Position numbers and translations under genes: made by a program
Shown here: positions 1 to 6,370 of the stretch, piece by piece
Layout of the letters: the number at the start of each line of letters is the position of its first letter
Numbering within the stretch: position 1 is the first letter of the stretch
Notes under the pieces: generated by a model
Seen by the model: only the letters and a program-made list of their open reading frames with translations
The model's database searches: none
What the model was told of the DNA's origin: nothing
Assembly: GCA_031267345.1 (NCBI GenBank)
Contig: JAIRZG010000164.1
Coordinates: 1 to 17,433 of the forward strand
Length of the DNA: 17,433 nt
Direction of reading: 5' to 3'
From: Zoogloeaceae bacterium
GTDB lineage: Bacteria; Pseudomonadota; Gammaproteobacteria; Burkholderiales; Rhodocyclaceae

Positions 1-866
1 TCGATTGTTTCCACCTGCACCGGTGGCAAAACCTCAATCCGCACATGAATATCGTCAAGGTCGGCTGGCGGCCAGACGACGTGGCGGGTTCGCAGCAAGT
101 CGGCAATCAGTTCCTCAACCGGCAGACGCAGGGAGAAAAAGGCGCGTTTCTCGCACGTTTCCGGGTTCTGCCTTGCATCAATGCACTCTGCCGCTTGCCA
201 GACCCAGCCCCGAAAATCCTTGACTGGCATTTTTCCGGTGTAATCACGCTCATCCAGTTCATCGTAGCCGGTAAAGCGCCCGCGCATCCCCTCGAAAGCC
301 GCGTTCCGTCTGGCGGGCAAGACCTCAAACGGCGCCAGCCAGCGGTAATGCCGTCCGCGCAAATGCACGCCAACGCGCATCCTGTGCGCTCCATCAATGT
401 ATTCGTCGCCGATTGTGTGCGCCGTCAACGCGCCACTGGAAAAAGTGCCCGCAGCATAAATAAACCCGCCAACCCACGGATTATTGCCAATCGCCACGCA
501 AAGGCTGCCGTGGCGCTCATAGCGAATCAGGCAATCCGCCATTTCCACGGCGTGTCGCGCCTTGTTCTGGTCGTCAAAATCAATCGCCGAAAACGGCAGC
601 AGCACCGGATGCAGATTGCCCGCCCCGCTCAACCCCTGCGCCGGATTCAACAACGCAAGCTGCCCGGAAGGATGGCGCAGACGGGCAACGATCTGATCCT
701 TGGTTTTCGCCAGCCCGCTTTGGTAATTCTTGTAACTGCGCTGCTTTTCCCCCTGCAACACCGTCACCGCCAGCGCCACGACCGCAAGGATGAGGAACAG
801 GAACGCGGTGCGAAACAGCATCCGCAGCCGGAAAGACGCGAGCCAGAGGAAGAACTTTTTTATCAA
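1..866 (-). CDS. Membrane sensor protein, probable histidine kinase (5' part only)
   Basis: An open frame runs on the minus strand from just after the response-regulator gene to the left edge without a stop: 288 complete codons are visible and the 3' part is missing. The start is not an ATG. A TTG at 866-864 overlaps the response-regulator stop (TTGA), a GTG lies at 890-888, and an ATG at 821-819 would still keep the membrane helix. From the TTG, residues about 16-38 form one hydrophobic helix (LFLILAVVALAV inside it). A soluble stretch of about 250 residues follows, probably extracytoplasmic, with pieces such as IGNNPWVGGFIYAAG. No kinase core (HisKA or HATPase) is visible, so 'histidine kinase' is inferred from overlap with a response-regulator gene and from the N-terminal helix plus sensor layout. 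The protein family was not recognised. Confidence 0.6.
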   Translation of the reverse strand, partial: MIKKFFLWLASFRLRMLFRTAFLFLILAVVALAVTVLQGEKQRSYKNYQSGLAKTKDQIVARLRHPSGQLALLNPAQGLSGAGNLHPVLLPFSAIDFDDQNKARHAVEMADCLIRYERHGSLCVAIGNNPWVGGFIYAAGTFSSGALTAHTIGDEYIDGAHRMRVGVHLRGRHYRWLAPFEVLPARRNAAFEGMRGRFTGYDELDERDYTGKMPVKDFRGWVWQAAECIDARQNPETCEKRAFFSLRLPVEELIADLLRTRHVVWPPADLDDIHVRIEVLPPVQVETI

Positions 867-1579
867 GATTTTTGCCCTGCGCCTACCCACCGGAAGCCAC
901 GCATGGGCACGTTTTCGATGCAGTCGAAATGCTCATCGAGTTCGCGGAAGGCTTCGCGCAGGGTGCTGATGTGCTTGCGGATGTTTTCCCGGTTGCGCCC
1001 GCTTTTGACGGCGGCAAACAGGTCGTCATAGGAAACGACTTCGCCTTGCCGTTCGTGCAGCACGGCGAGAATGCGCTGCGCGGTCAGCGGGACATTCACC
1101 CGTTTCCCCCGCCAGAAGGGCGCGCCTTGATGCAGCGGGTCGATGGAAAGTTCATCCCCTGCGGGCGCGGGCGGCATCACCGCTTTTTCTGCCCGACGAT
1201 GTTTGGCGGCGCGCAGCATTGCCAGAAAGGTGTCGATAAATTCGGGTTCTTCAAAGGTGGTTTTTTGCAGATAATCCCACGCATCCAGCGCCTTCATGAT
1301 ACCGCGATAAATGGCGGCAGGCATGGCGGAAACCACCAGCACCGGCGTACCGCGCCCGCTTTTGTTGATGGCATTGATGATGGCAACGCCCGCATGCCGG
1401 TCACGCCCCAGTTCGATGTCCAGCACCACCAGATCATAGGCTTCGCGGTCAATCGCCGCCTCGGCATCATCGCGGGTAAACCACTGCGCCACCTCAATAT
1501 CCGGCGAAGCCGAAAGCACCCACTCCCGGATTTGCCCGCTGGTCGGCTCGTCGTCCTCAATAATTGCAACCTTGTACAT
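863..1579 (-). CDS. Two-component response regulator, OmpR/PhoB-like
   Basis: A 238-residue protein. Residues 1-120 are a receiver domain: acidic pair D9/D10 (IIEDDEP), phospho-acceptor D54 in VVLDIELG, S84 in VLVVSAMP, and the conserved lysine K106 in YLQKTT. After a proline-rich linker (about 125-155), residues about 160-235 look like a winged-helix DNA-binding domain of the OmpR/PhoB type (LTAQRILAVLHERQGEVV, then RKHISTLREAF and a terminal GFRWV hairpin). The family binds DNA as a phosphorylation-controlled transcription factor. The next gene downstream overlaps its stop and encodes a membrane sensor, so the two probably form one two-component system. The start ATG (1579-1577) lies only about 8 bases from the end of an attC-like site, so the native leader seems to be interrupted by an integron cassette. 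Target genes cannot be deduced. Confidence 0.9.
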   Translation of the reverse strand: MYKVAIIEDDEPTSGQIREWVLSASPDIEVAQWFTRDDAEAAIDREAYDLVVLDIELGRDRHAGVAIINAINKSGRGTPVLVVSAMPAAIYRGIMKALDAWDYLQKTTFEEPEFIDTFLAMLRAAKHRRAEKAVMPPAPAGDELSIDPLHQGAPFWRGKRVNVPLTAQRILAVLHERQGEVVSYDDLFAAVKSGRNRENIRKHISTLREAFRELDEHFDCIENVPMRGFRWVGAGQKS

Positions 1580-1586
1580 GCGCGTT

Positions 1587-1646
1587 CCATATCGCCTGAA
1601 TTAAGCCGCGCCGCGAAGCTGCGTCGGCTTAAATGAATTGTTAAGT
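1587..1646 (-). repeat. Integron attC recombination site (aadA-cassette type)
   Basis: A 60-base site at the 3' end of the small gene, read on the minus strand. It opens with ACTTAAC at 1646-1640, which fits the R'' box RYYYAAC and contains the gene's TAA stop. It continues with AATTCATTTAAGCCG, a central AGCTTCGCGGCG and then CGGCTTAATTCAGGCG. TTAAGCCG (1632-1625) and CGGCTTAA (1608-1601) are a perfect 8-bp inverted repeat, extended inward by CGC/GCG, so the single strand folds as an attC hairpin. From memory the sequence is very close to the attC of aadA resistance cassettes. The final box reads GATATGG, not GTTRRRY: only the G matches the cassette, as expected if the following bases belong to a non-att target site. 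Confidence 0.85.
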
Positions 1647-2128
1647 GTGTGTGCGATGCCGTACCACGATCTGTTGAGTGATTCGGCGATTGATTTTGCA
1701 TTTCCACTCAAGTTGCTTTGTCGAGAGCTTGCGCTTGAGGCGAGTCTCAACGGGGAATTTGTACTCTGAATCATAGATGAATCCAAGTTTTAGCCCATGG
1801 TTTATTACATCAAGGTTGGCGTTTGCGGACGGGTCTTTAGCAATGCGCTTTAGACCCTCGAACAAAGTTCCTGTGTCTATGCCAAGGAACCTGTTAATGC
1901 ACACGTTACCGACGCAGGTCGAGTTGCCGGTAATGCGGTTTGTAATGTAGCAGTGCTCCTTGATCTCTTGACCGCAAGGACAGTTGTCGAAGTCCTCGGT
2001 TATCTCAACCCCGATCAAATCCCGCTCAGTACGGGCGATCTCAAATCGATCAGAACATGAGAGAGGCAGGATATGCGCCTTCAGCCTTTCAAAGTTGTGT
2101 TCCACTGCAACCTCCCGAATGCGCCTAA
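1593..2128 (-). mobile_element. Solitary integron gene cassette (about 536 bp)
   Basis: The left boundary is set by a GTTAGGC core site (GTTRRRY) at 2129-2123, the right boundary by the last cassette base of attC (G1593). Between them lies one gene in the usual cassette orientation, with its stop inside the attC R'' box and only about 18 bases from core site to GTG start. No second attC, no integrase gene and no recognisable attI is seen upstream. Removing the cassette joins ...CCATTTGGCG to ATATGGAACGCGC ahead of the response-regulator ATG, so the target would have been G|AT. That fits the short GWT consensus known for integrase secondary sites. Boundaries are seen in the sequence; the insertion history is inferred. 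Confidence 0.75.
1641..2105 (-). CDS. Cassette-encoded cysteine-rich (zinc-ribbon-like) protein, function unknown
   Basis: A 154-residue protein if started at the GTG at 2105-2103. GGGAGG (2116-2111) sits five bases ahead of this GTG, and the GTG is just inside the cassette boundary. A longer in-frame ATG at 2228 would cross that boundary and is less likely. Residues 42-69 carry cysteines at 42, 44, 52, 64 and 69 in the pattern CPCG...HCYITN...TCVGNVC, suggesting a small metal-binding ribbon. The rest is basic and ends in a very basic tail. Composition looks more AT-rich than its neighbours, as expected of captured DNA. Small proteins with a CPCG-I-CYI-N motif are familiar from mobile DNA, but no function is assigned here. 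Confidence 0.75.
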   Translation of the reverse strand: MEHNFERLKAHILPLSCSDRFEIARTERDLIGVEITEDFDNCPCGQEIKEHCYITNRITGNSTCVGNVCINRFLGIDTGTLFEGLKRIAKDPSANANLDVINHGLKLGFIYDSEYKFPVETRLKRKLSTKQLEWKCKINRRITQQIVVRHRTHT

Positions 2129-2142
2129 CGCCAAATGGCGAA

Positions 2143-2177
2143 AGTATCGCACATTCGGTTTGTGAACATTTATTCAC
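2143..2177 (-). promoter_or_regulatory. Possible promoter and operator ahead of the cassette / response regulator
   Basis: On the minus strand a TGTGC-GATACT sequence (GATACT at 2148-2143) could serve as a -10 box about 40 bases ahead of the cassette GTG; the -35 match is poor. Just upstream, GTGAA-N6-TTCAC (2162-2177) is a perfect 5-bp inverted repeat of operator type, lying between the divergent minus-strand unit and the SPFH gene. Before cassette insertion this would have been the response-regulator promoter region. Visual match only. Confidence 0.3.
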
Positions 2178-2320
2178 GCCCCTGTAGAAACCGTTTTTCC
2201 CGCGAAGAAAGAGGGTTGCCGACGGCATGGAAACTTCCGGGCGGGCGGATGCATGATGCGTCTCATGGATGACGTCCTTTCAGCGCCATCTGAAAAACCC
2301 ACTTACCAAGGAGAACCATC

Positions 2321-3580
2321 ATGGAAGAGTTTGACCTCCCGAACGCCGACGAAGCGCGTTCCCGCAAAGACAAGTTCGCCCAAGCCGTCAATCCTGAAAA
2401 ACTGGCTGATACCTGCAAAAGCACCCTGTACGCCACGGCAGCTACCCTGCGCCCGTTCAAACGCAGCATTATCGCTTTCAGCATTCTGGGGCTGATGGCT
2501 TACACCTTTGCCACGCATCTCCCGTTTCAGCCAGTGGGTCGGGGCGAAACGGGTTTGCGGGTCAATCAATGGACGGGTGGCGCCAGCCGTTTTCAGGAAG
2601 GCTCGGTGCTGGTAATTCCAGGCGTACATGAAATGCGGACTTTTTCATTGCGCGATCAGGTATATCAACCGGAAAAATCGGTGAATGCCGTCGAATTCCA
2701 ATCGATTGAAGGCTTGTCGATCGGCGTGGATTTCAGCGTTCGCTACGCGCTTGACCCGGAAAAAATCCAGACCATGGCGCGTAATTTGCCGGATGACATC
2801 AGCGGCGAAGTGGTGTTGCCCATTATTCACGATACCTTCCATAGAAACCTGGCGCGCTACACCGTGCGCGAAATTTTTTCTGACCGCCGTCAGGAGATTC
2901 AGGAACACATCACCAAGGAACTGCAAACCCGGTTGACGGGCGAGGGCATCAAGTTGAAGCTCCTGACCATCGGCAAGGTCGAGTTACCCAACGATTACAA
3001 GCGTGGCATGGAAAAACTGCTGGCGGCGGAACAGGCAACCGAGCAGATGCGCTACACGCTGGAACTCAAGGACAAGGAAGTGAAGAAAAGCGAACTCGTC
3101 GCGCTGGCAGACAAGGTGCGCCGCGAAAAAGCCGCCGAAGCTGCGGGTGAAGAACAGATTATCGCTGCCAAGGCGCAGGCCGAAGCCATGAAACACATCC
3201 TGCCCTTCAAGGAAAAACAGATTCAGCAACGGGCGCTGGAAGCAGAAGCCGACAAGGTAACGCGACTCAAAAACGCCCAGGCCAATGCCGACGCACGCCG
3301 CATCGAGGCGGAAGCCGAAGCCGATTCGCGCAAAAAACTGGCGGAAGCCGAAGCATTCCGCATGGAACAAATCGGCAAGGTCAGCAGCGACCAGATGGCG
3401 CGTGAAGGCGCAATTCTGGCGCAAAACCCGCTGCTGATTCAAAAGAGCCTTGCCGACAAACTCTCCGACAAAATCTCCGTCATCATCGCGCCGCCTTCCG
3501 CCAGCGGTGGCTTTATCGCGGAAAACATCATCGGTCGCCTGCCCGCTGCTTCCAATAACAACGGCAACAACGAAGAGTAA
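2321..3580 (+). CDS. SPFH/band-7 (prohibitin-like) membrane protein
   Basis: A 419-residue protein. The start is supported by AAGGAGA eight bases before the ATG. A cytoplasmic head of about 48 residues is followed by one membrane helix (about 49-68, IIAFSILGLMAYTFA). A band-7/SPFH domain spans about 70-260, with recognisable pieces GETGLRVNQWTGG, VEFQSIEGLSIGVDFSVRYAL and LAAEQATEQM. A long alanine/glutamate/lysine-rich coiled coil (about 225-365) comes next, and a low-complexity asparagine-rich tail ends the protein. SPFH proteins oligomerise into membrane microdomain scaffolds, often controlling proteases or other membrane enzymes; the partner here is not known. The next gene starts 11 bases after the stop with its own Shine-Dalgarno, so the two are probably co-transcribed. 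Confidence 0.9.
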   Translation: MEEFDLPNADEARSRKDKFAQAVNPEKLADTCKSTLYATAATLRPFKRSIIAFSILGLMAYTFATHLPFQPVGRGETGLRVNQWTGGASRFQEGSVLVIPGVHEMRTFSLRDQVYQPEKSVNAVEFQSIEGLSIGVDFSVRYALDPEKIQTMARNLPDDISGEVVLPIIHDTFHRNLARYTVREIFSDRRQEIQEHITKELQTRLTGEGIKLKLLTIGKVELPNDYKRGMEKLLAAEQATEQMRYTLELKDKEVKKSELVALADKVRREKAAEAAGEEQIIAAKAQAEAMKHILPFKEKQIQQRALEAEADKVTRLKNAQANADARRIEAEAEADSRKKLAEAEAFRMEQIGKVSSDQMAREGAILAQNPLLIQKSLADKLSDKISVIIAPPSASGGFIAENIIGRLPAASNNNGNNEE

Positions 3581-3591
3581 GGAGAATCAAC

Positions 3592-5052
3592 ATGATTGAA
3601 CTATTGCTTTCTCTGGCGATTGTCACCCAAGACCAAATCCCGTTGCGTGCCGCGCCCAACGAAACCGCTGCCCGGCACGCCACCCTCTCGCAAGGCGACA
3701 ATCTGGAAGTGCGCGGCATCAAGGGCGACTACCTGCAAGTCTACGACCATCGCCGCGAACGCGCCGGATTCATCCGCGCCACGCAAGCTGGTCTGTATCC
3801 CCTAACGCCGGAAGCCGCGCCGCGCCTCAAGGCGGTGGTCGACTATCTGAAAGACCAGCCCGGTTCCGAAGCCGTCGGCATCGCCCACGCAGCCGCCTTT
3901 CTCAAGGCAGCGCCCGCCGAAAGCATAGACGCGGACATGTTCGAGGCACTCGGTAAAATGGTTGACCGACTGGCATGGCGAGCCTCGCGCCTGGGCGGTA
4001 CGGCAAACGAGAAAGCCGCGAAAACCGTCGCAGAACATCTGGAAGTTGCCGCCACCTACGGCGTTACCGTCTATAGCGTCGAGCGCAACGACAAAATGAC
4101 GTTATGCTACGAAGGCGACGTCTGGCGGCGCGTGCTGGCGGGGGCTGCCAGTCCTGAACAAAGAGCACGCGCCGCGCTCTCCCTCACCCGGCACGATTGC
4201 GTCAAATCCACCCTGCTGCCCGCCGAACGACTGGAAACCGACTTCTGGCGGGCAGAAATGCTCGACCGCGCCCTGACCGCCGGAGCCAAAGAAGGCAGCT
4301 TGCCGGAACACCTCAAAAACCGCCTGAAAACCCGCGCCGCTGGCGTTTGGGCAGGCATCGCGCACCAACTTGCGCGGCGCCCCAAAAGCGACCCGACCGC
4401 CGTGCTGAAAGCCGGACAAAGAGCCGAAGCCGAACTGGCAGGCGTCGACAAAAAAACGCTGGTCGACGGCGACCTGCTCGCCTGGAACGAAGCCGCCATT
4501 CGTGTTGGCGCATCGCGCTGGGCAGCACAACCGCAAACCGTCGCCATCCCCGCCCAGGGTCGCCCCGGTATTCGCCTTGCCGCTGGAGAAACCGGGCAAA
4601 CCTGCGTGCAGATTATCGAGGGCGCAAAAAATCCGCCCGCAAAACCCGCGCAATCCAGCCTCTCCCGTTGCACCTACGGGCAAGTCTGGCCTGCCTCGCT
4701 CACCGTCAGCCCCGATGGCAAAGCCATGACGCTCGCCGTACAACCGCTGGAAAACTGGCGCGAAATGTGGGTCTTCCGACTGGAAGAAAACGGCTGGCAG
4801 GTCGAAGTCGTCCCCCCGTCCGTAGAAACCCCGGAACTGGGCTACGTCGAATTCGCCGGTTGGGTTCCCGGCAACAAACAACTCCTCGCCGCCCGCGAGA
4901 CCGTCACTAACAAACGCAGCAAAACCAGCTTCGAGTTATGGGACAGAGACACCCTGAAAGTCGAAAAACACGCCGACAAACCCGGCAATCTGACCGCGTT
5001 CTACCGCTGGCAAGACCCGCTCTGGAAAGGCGGAACGGTTGCCGTGCGCTGA
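3592..5052 (+). CDS. SH3-like domain protein paired with the SPFH gene, function unknown
   Basis: A 486-residue protein with TAAGGAGA at a good distance from the ATG. Residues about 12-66 resemble a bacterial SH3 domain (IPLRAAPNETAARHATLSQG...LEVRGIKGDYLQVYD...AGFI). The middle (70-300) is mainly helical and alanine-rich with a few cysteines. The last third (about 305-486) looks beta-rich, with VSPDGKAMTLAVQPLENWREM and WVFRLEENGWQVEVV, reminiscent of beta-propeller-like repeats. The N-terminus MIELLLSLAIV is hydrophobic but too short for a convincing signal peptide. The 11-base gap after the SPFH gene points to a functional pair, perhaps a peripheral subunit at the same membrane scaffold; that role is inference. 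Confidence 0.8.
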   Translation: MIELLLSLAIVTQDQIPLRAAPNETAARHATLSQGDNLEVRGIKGDYLQVYDHRRERAGFIRATQAGLYPLTPEAAPRLKAVVDYLKDQPGSEAVGIAHAAAFLKAAPAESIDADMFEALGKMVDRLAWRASRLGGTANEKAAKTVAEHLEVAATYGVTVYSVERNDKMTLCYEGDVWRRVLAGAASPEQRARAALSLTRHDCVKSTLLPAERLETDFWRAEMLDRALTAGAKEGSLPEHLKNRLKTRAAGVWAGIAHQLARRPKSDPTAVLKAGQRAEAELAGVDKKTLVDGDLLAWNEAAIRVGASRWAAQPQTVAIPAQGRPGIRLAAGETGQTCVQIIEGAKNPPAKPAQSSLSRCTYGQVWPASLTVSPDGKAMTLAVQPLENWREMWVFRLEENGWQVEVVPPSVETPELGYVEFAGWVPGNKQLLAARETVTNKRSKTSFELWDRDTLKVEKHADKPGNLTAFYRWQDPLWKGGTVAVR

Positions 5053-5113
5053 TGTCTATCCACCCCCCCTTCCGACCTTCGGGCGCCTTCTCCCACTGTA
5101 CATCCTGAACACC

Positions 5114-5142
5114 TGTTCGGAGACATGGTAGACGCCTTAAAG
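5114..5142 (+). repeat. Possible left terminal repeat of the IS481-type remnant
   Basis: A sequence beginning TGTTCGGAGACATGG lies about 60 bases ahead of the IS481-type reading frame, where a left inverted repeat beginning TG is expected. The eight bases GGAGACAT recur inverted at 6053-6060 on the far side of the IS debris. The short match is suggestive only. Confidence 0.35.
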
Positions 5143-5175
5143 TAAGACATCAGGTTGATAGCGTGAGGTCAGCAA

Positions 5176-5478
5176 ATGCCTTGGAAAGAGAGGAGCGCCA
5201 TGTCGTTAAGGCTTGGAATTTGTAAGTTTCGCACAACAGGAAGGCGCGAACATACGAGGATTGTGCCGTTGCTTTGGCGTGAGTCCTGCGACAGCGTACA
5301 AATGGCTGCATCGTTTTCAGGAAAGCGGTGCAGCCGGGTTGGCAGAACGCTCCCGACGTCCGCTGCATTCCCCCATGATGACTGCTGATGCCGTGGCGAC
5401 ACAGATACTTGCAGCGGCACGACAGCATCCAGTTTGGAACGCACGTAAACTGAAACATCTGCTGGAAACGCCAGGGCA
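5176..5478 (+). pseudogene. IS481-type transposase, 5' fragment with frameshift
   Basis: Reading from the ATG gives MPWKERSAMSLRL, then the frame is lost. An extra G at 5215/5216 must be skipped to continue with EFVSFAQQEGANIRGLC. The joined protein shows the N-terminal helix-turn-helix typical of IS481-group transposases: LCRCFGVSPATAYKWLHRF, GLAERSRRPLHSP, then HPVWNARKLKHLLE. Homology stops near 5478, so the catalytic DDE core is missing. The frame continues to 5593 only through unrelated repeat sequence. The 123 bases between the SH3-like gene and this fragment hold nothing else recognised. Dead transposase remnant. Confidence 0.85.
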
Positions 5479-5510
5479 AACGCACTATAAGAGTCCGAAA
5501 TCTGGCAGCA

Positions 5511-5638
5511 AGAAATTAGCGACAGGCCTTCAGGCCTATCGGTCTAACGTGTTTTGGAAGGGGTTTCTCTCCCCTCCCAAAACGGTCGCCTGAAACCCCG
5601 CCCTTTAGGGCGGGGTTTCAACCGGAGTTGGTTTTACG
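5511..5638 (+). repeat. Structured repeat, copy A (resembles an IS200/IS605-type right end)
   Basis: Three nested hairpins in a row: AGGCC-TTCA-GGCCT (5524-5537); TTTTGGaaGGGG paired with CCCCtCCCAAAA (5552-5582); and a perfect 13-bp stem with loop TTTA (5591-5620, TGAAACCCCGCCC / GGGCGGGGTTTCA). It ends with ACCGGAGTTGGTTTTACG. Series of hairpins ending in an AACCCCGCC stem are typical of right ends of IS200/IS605-family elements, where the transcript serves as the omega-RNA of TnpB. No tnpA or tnpB is present. A diverged second copy lies between mreB and mreC (7455-7597). Element identity is inferred; the repeat and stems are read directly. Confidence 0.6.
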
Positions 5639-5990
5639 ATGAAATGTGTTGAGGTGAGTTTTTTTGCGAGGGGTTCTCACCTGTTTCCCAATCCTCATCC
5701 CTATTTTGCCCAGCTGCCCGACCCGCGCCGGGAGACCTTAAACAAGCTGCACGCCTTGTCCGACATCCTTTCCATGGCGTTGGTTGCTATCGTGTCCGGT
5801 GCGGATGACTTGGGAGACCGTGGAAGATTTTTGCTGCGACAAAGAGGAGTGATTATGGCAATTCCTGCCGCTCAAGAATGGCATACCCTCACATGATACG
5901 TTTGCCCGTGTCTTTTCGATGATTGACCCCAAGGCATTTGAAGTCGCGTTCTTTGAGTGGGCAACCGCCGCAGTGAAAGGCGCGGAAGGA
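5639..5990 (+). pseudogene. ISAs1-type transposase, 5' fragment with frameshift and nonsense codon
   Basis: The N-terminal segment YFAQLPDPRRET..LHALSDILSMALVAIVSGADD is the typical start of ISAs1-group transposases. After the GAC at 5807-5809 one extra T (5810) shifts the frame. The continuation reads WETVEDFCCDKEE, then an in-frame TGA (5850-5852) where tryptophan is expected. It resumes with LWQFLPLKNGIPSHDTFARVFSM and IDPKAFEVAFFEWATAAVKGAEG. NGIPSHDTFxRVF is the family hallmark. Homology is lost near 5985-5990, before the conserved AIDGK region, so the catalytic core is absent. Three independent lesions make it certainly inactive. Confidence 0.85.
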
Positions 5991-6084
5991 ATTGAAGAAA
6001 ACGCTTTCGCGCTTCTTCTCATGACGATGAATACCGCTCTACACTCCTTAAAATGTCTCCCATGCCCACACATCCATGAATTCA

Positions 6085-6144
6085 GCATGTAGTGCGGTTG
6101 CCCTGCGCAGACGGGCGGGCGTAGCCGTGTAAAACTTGTCCCAT
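6085..6144 (-). pseudogene. IS481-type transposase 5' end, remnant on the minus strand
   Basis: Upstream of an ATG at 6144-6142, read on the minus strand, are a good ribosome site (GGAAGGAG) and GGTACGATCTTACCC (near 6176-6162), which may be the element's left end. Translation begins MGQVLHGYARP, matching the well-known start MGQVLHG of another IS481-group transposase, then loses homology within about 20 codons; a one-base shift gives TPARLRRATALHAEF. Only the element's first 100 or so bases survive. It faces away from mreB and is a different lineage from the IS481-type fragment at 5176. Confidence 0.65.
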
Positions 6145-6370
6145 AGAGCCTCCTTCCAACTGTTGGGTAAGATCGTACCATCAAATGCCGGGACTAAACA
6201 GCAAGGTCTGTCAGGGCAGGATCAATATCAACAGGCGGCAAACCGCGTTTACTTCCGCATTCGCATCCCGAGGCCGTAAATTTCTCCTCCGTCGAAAACA
6301 TTATAAGGTATCATGGAAAACCTTGTTTTCCGCACCCGTCGGGTGCTTTTCCCGTGCAGGATTGAAACAT
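6145..6370 (+). promoter_or_regulatory. mreB leader with tandem hairpins
   Basis: 226 bases with no gene. A possible -10 (TATAAG at 6302-6307, no convincing -35) is followed by two adjacent hairpins: GGAAAAC-CTT-GTTTTCC (6315-6331, perfect 7-bp stem) and GCACCC-GTC-GGGTGC followed by TTTT (6332-6350), terminator-like. GGAAAA could alternatively pair with TTTTCC at 6347-6352, offering a switch. GCAGGA precedes the mreB ATG. Regulation is inferred from shape only. Confidence 0.35.

Noticed and set aside
45..1031. Long plus-strand open frame (328 codons) over the sensor and regulator genes
   Set aside because: Its product is arginine/histidine-rich without domain likeness, and the minus strand carries a clear regulator and sensor; it is an antisense shadow.
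2161..2178. CRP-type operator (TGTGA...TCAC)
   Set aside because: The half-sites are spaced eight bases apart, not the usual six; kept only as a generic palindrome.
2130..2228. Possible second attC or an attI upstream of the cassette
   Set aside because: No RYYYAAC box able to pair with the GTTAGGC end and no attC-like palindrome was found; an attI cannot be recognised from sequence alone, and the G|AT junction suits a secondary site better.
5738..6184. Minus-strand open frame of 148 codons
   Set aside because: It runs through the IS481-type start in a different frame and antisense to the ISAs1 fragment; no coherent protein.
6185..6370. N-terminal extension of MreB by 62 codons
   Set aside because: The extension translates leader and IS-flank DNA; the MreB family start MFGLFRSYF at 6371 has its own ribosome site.
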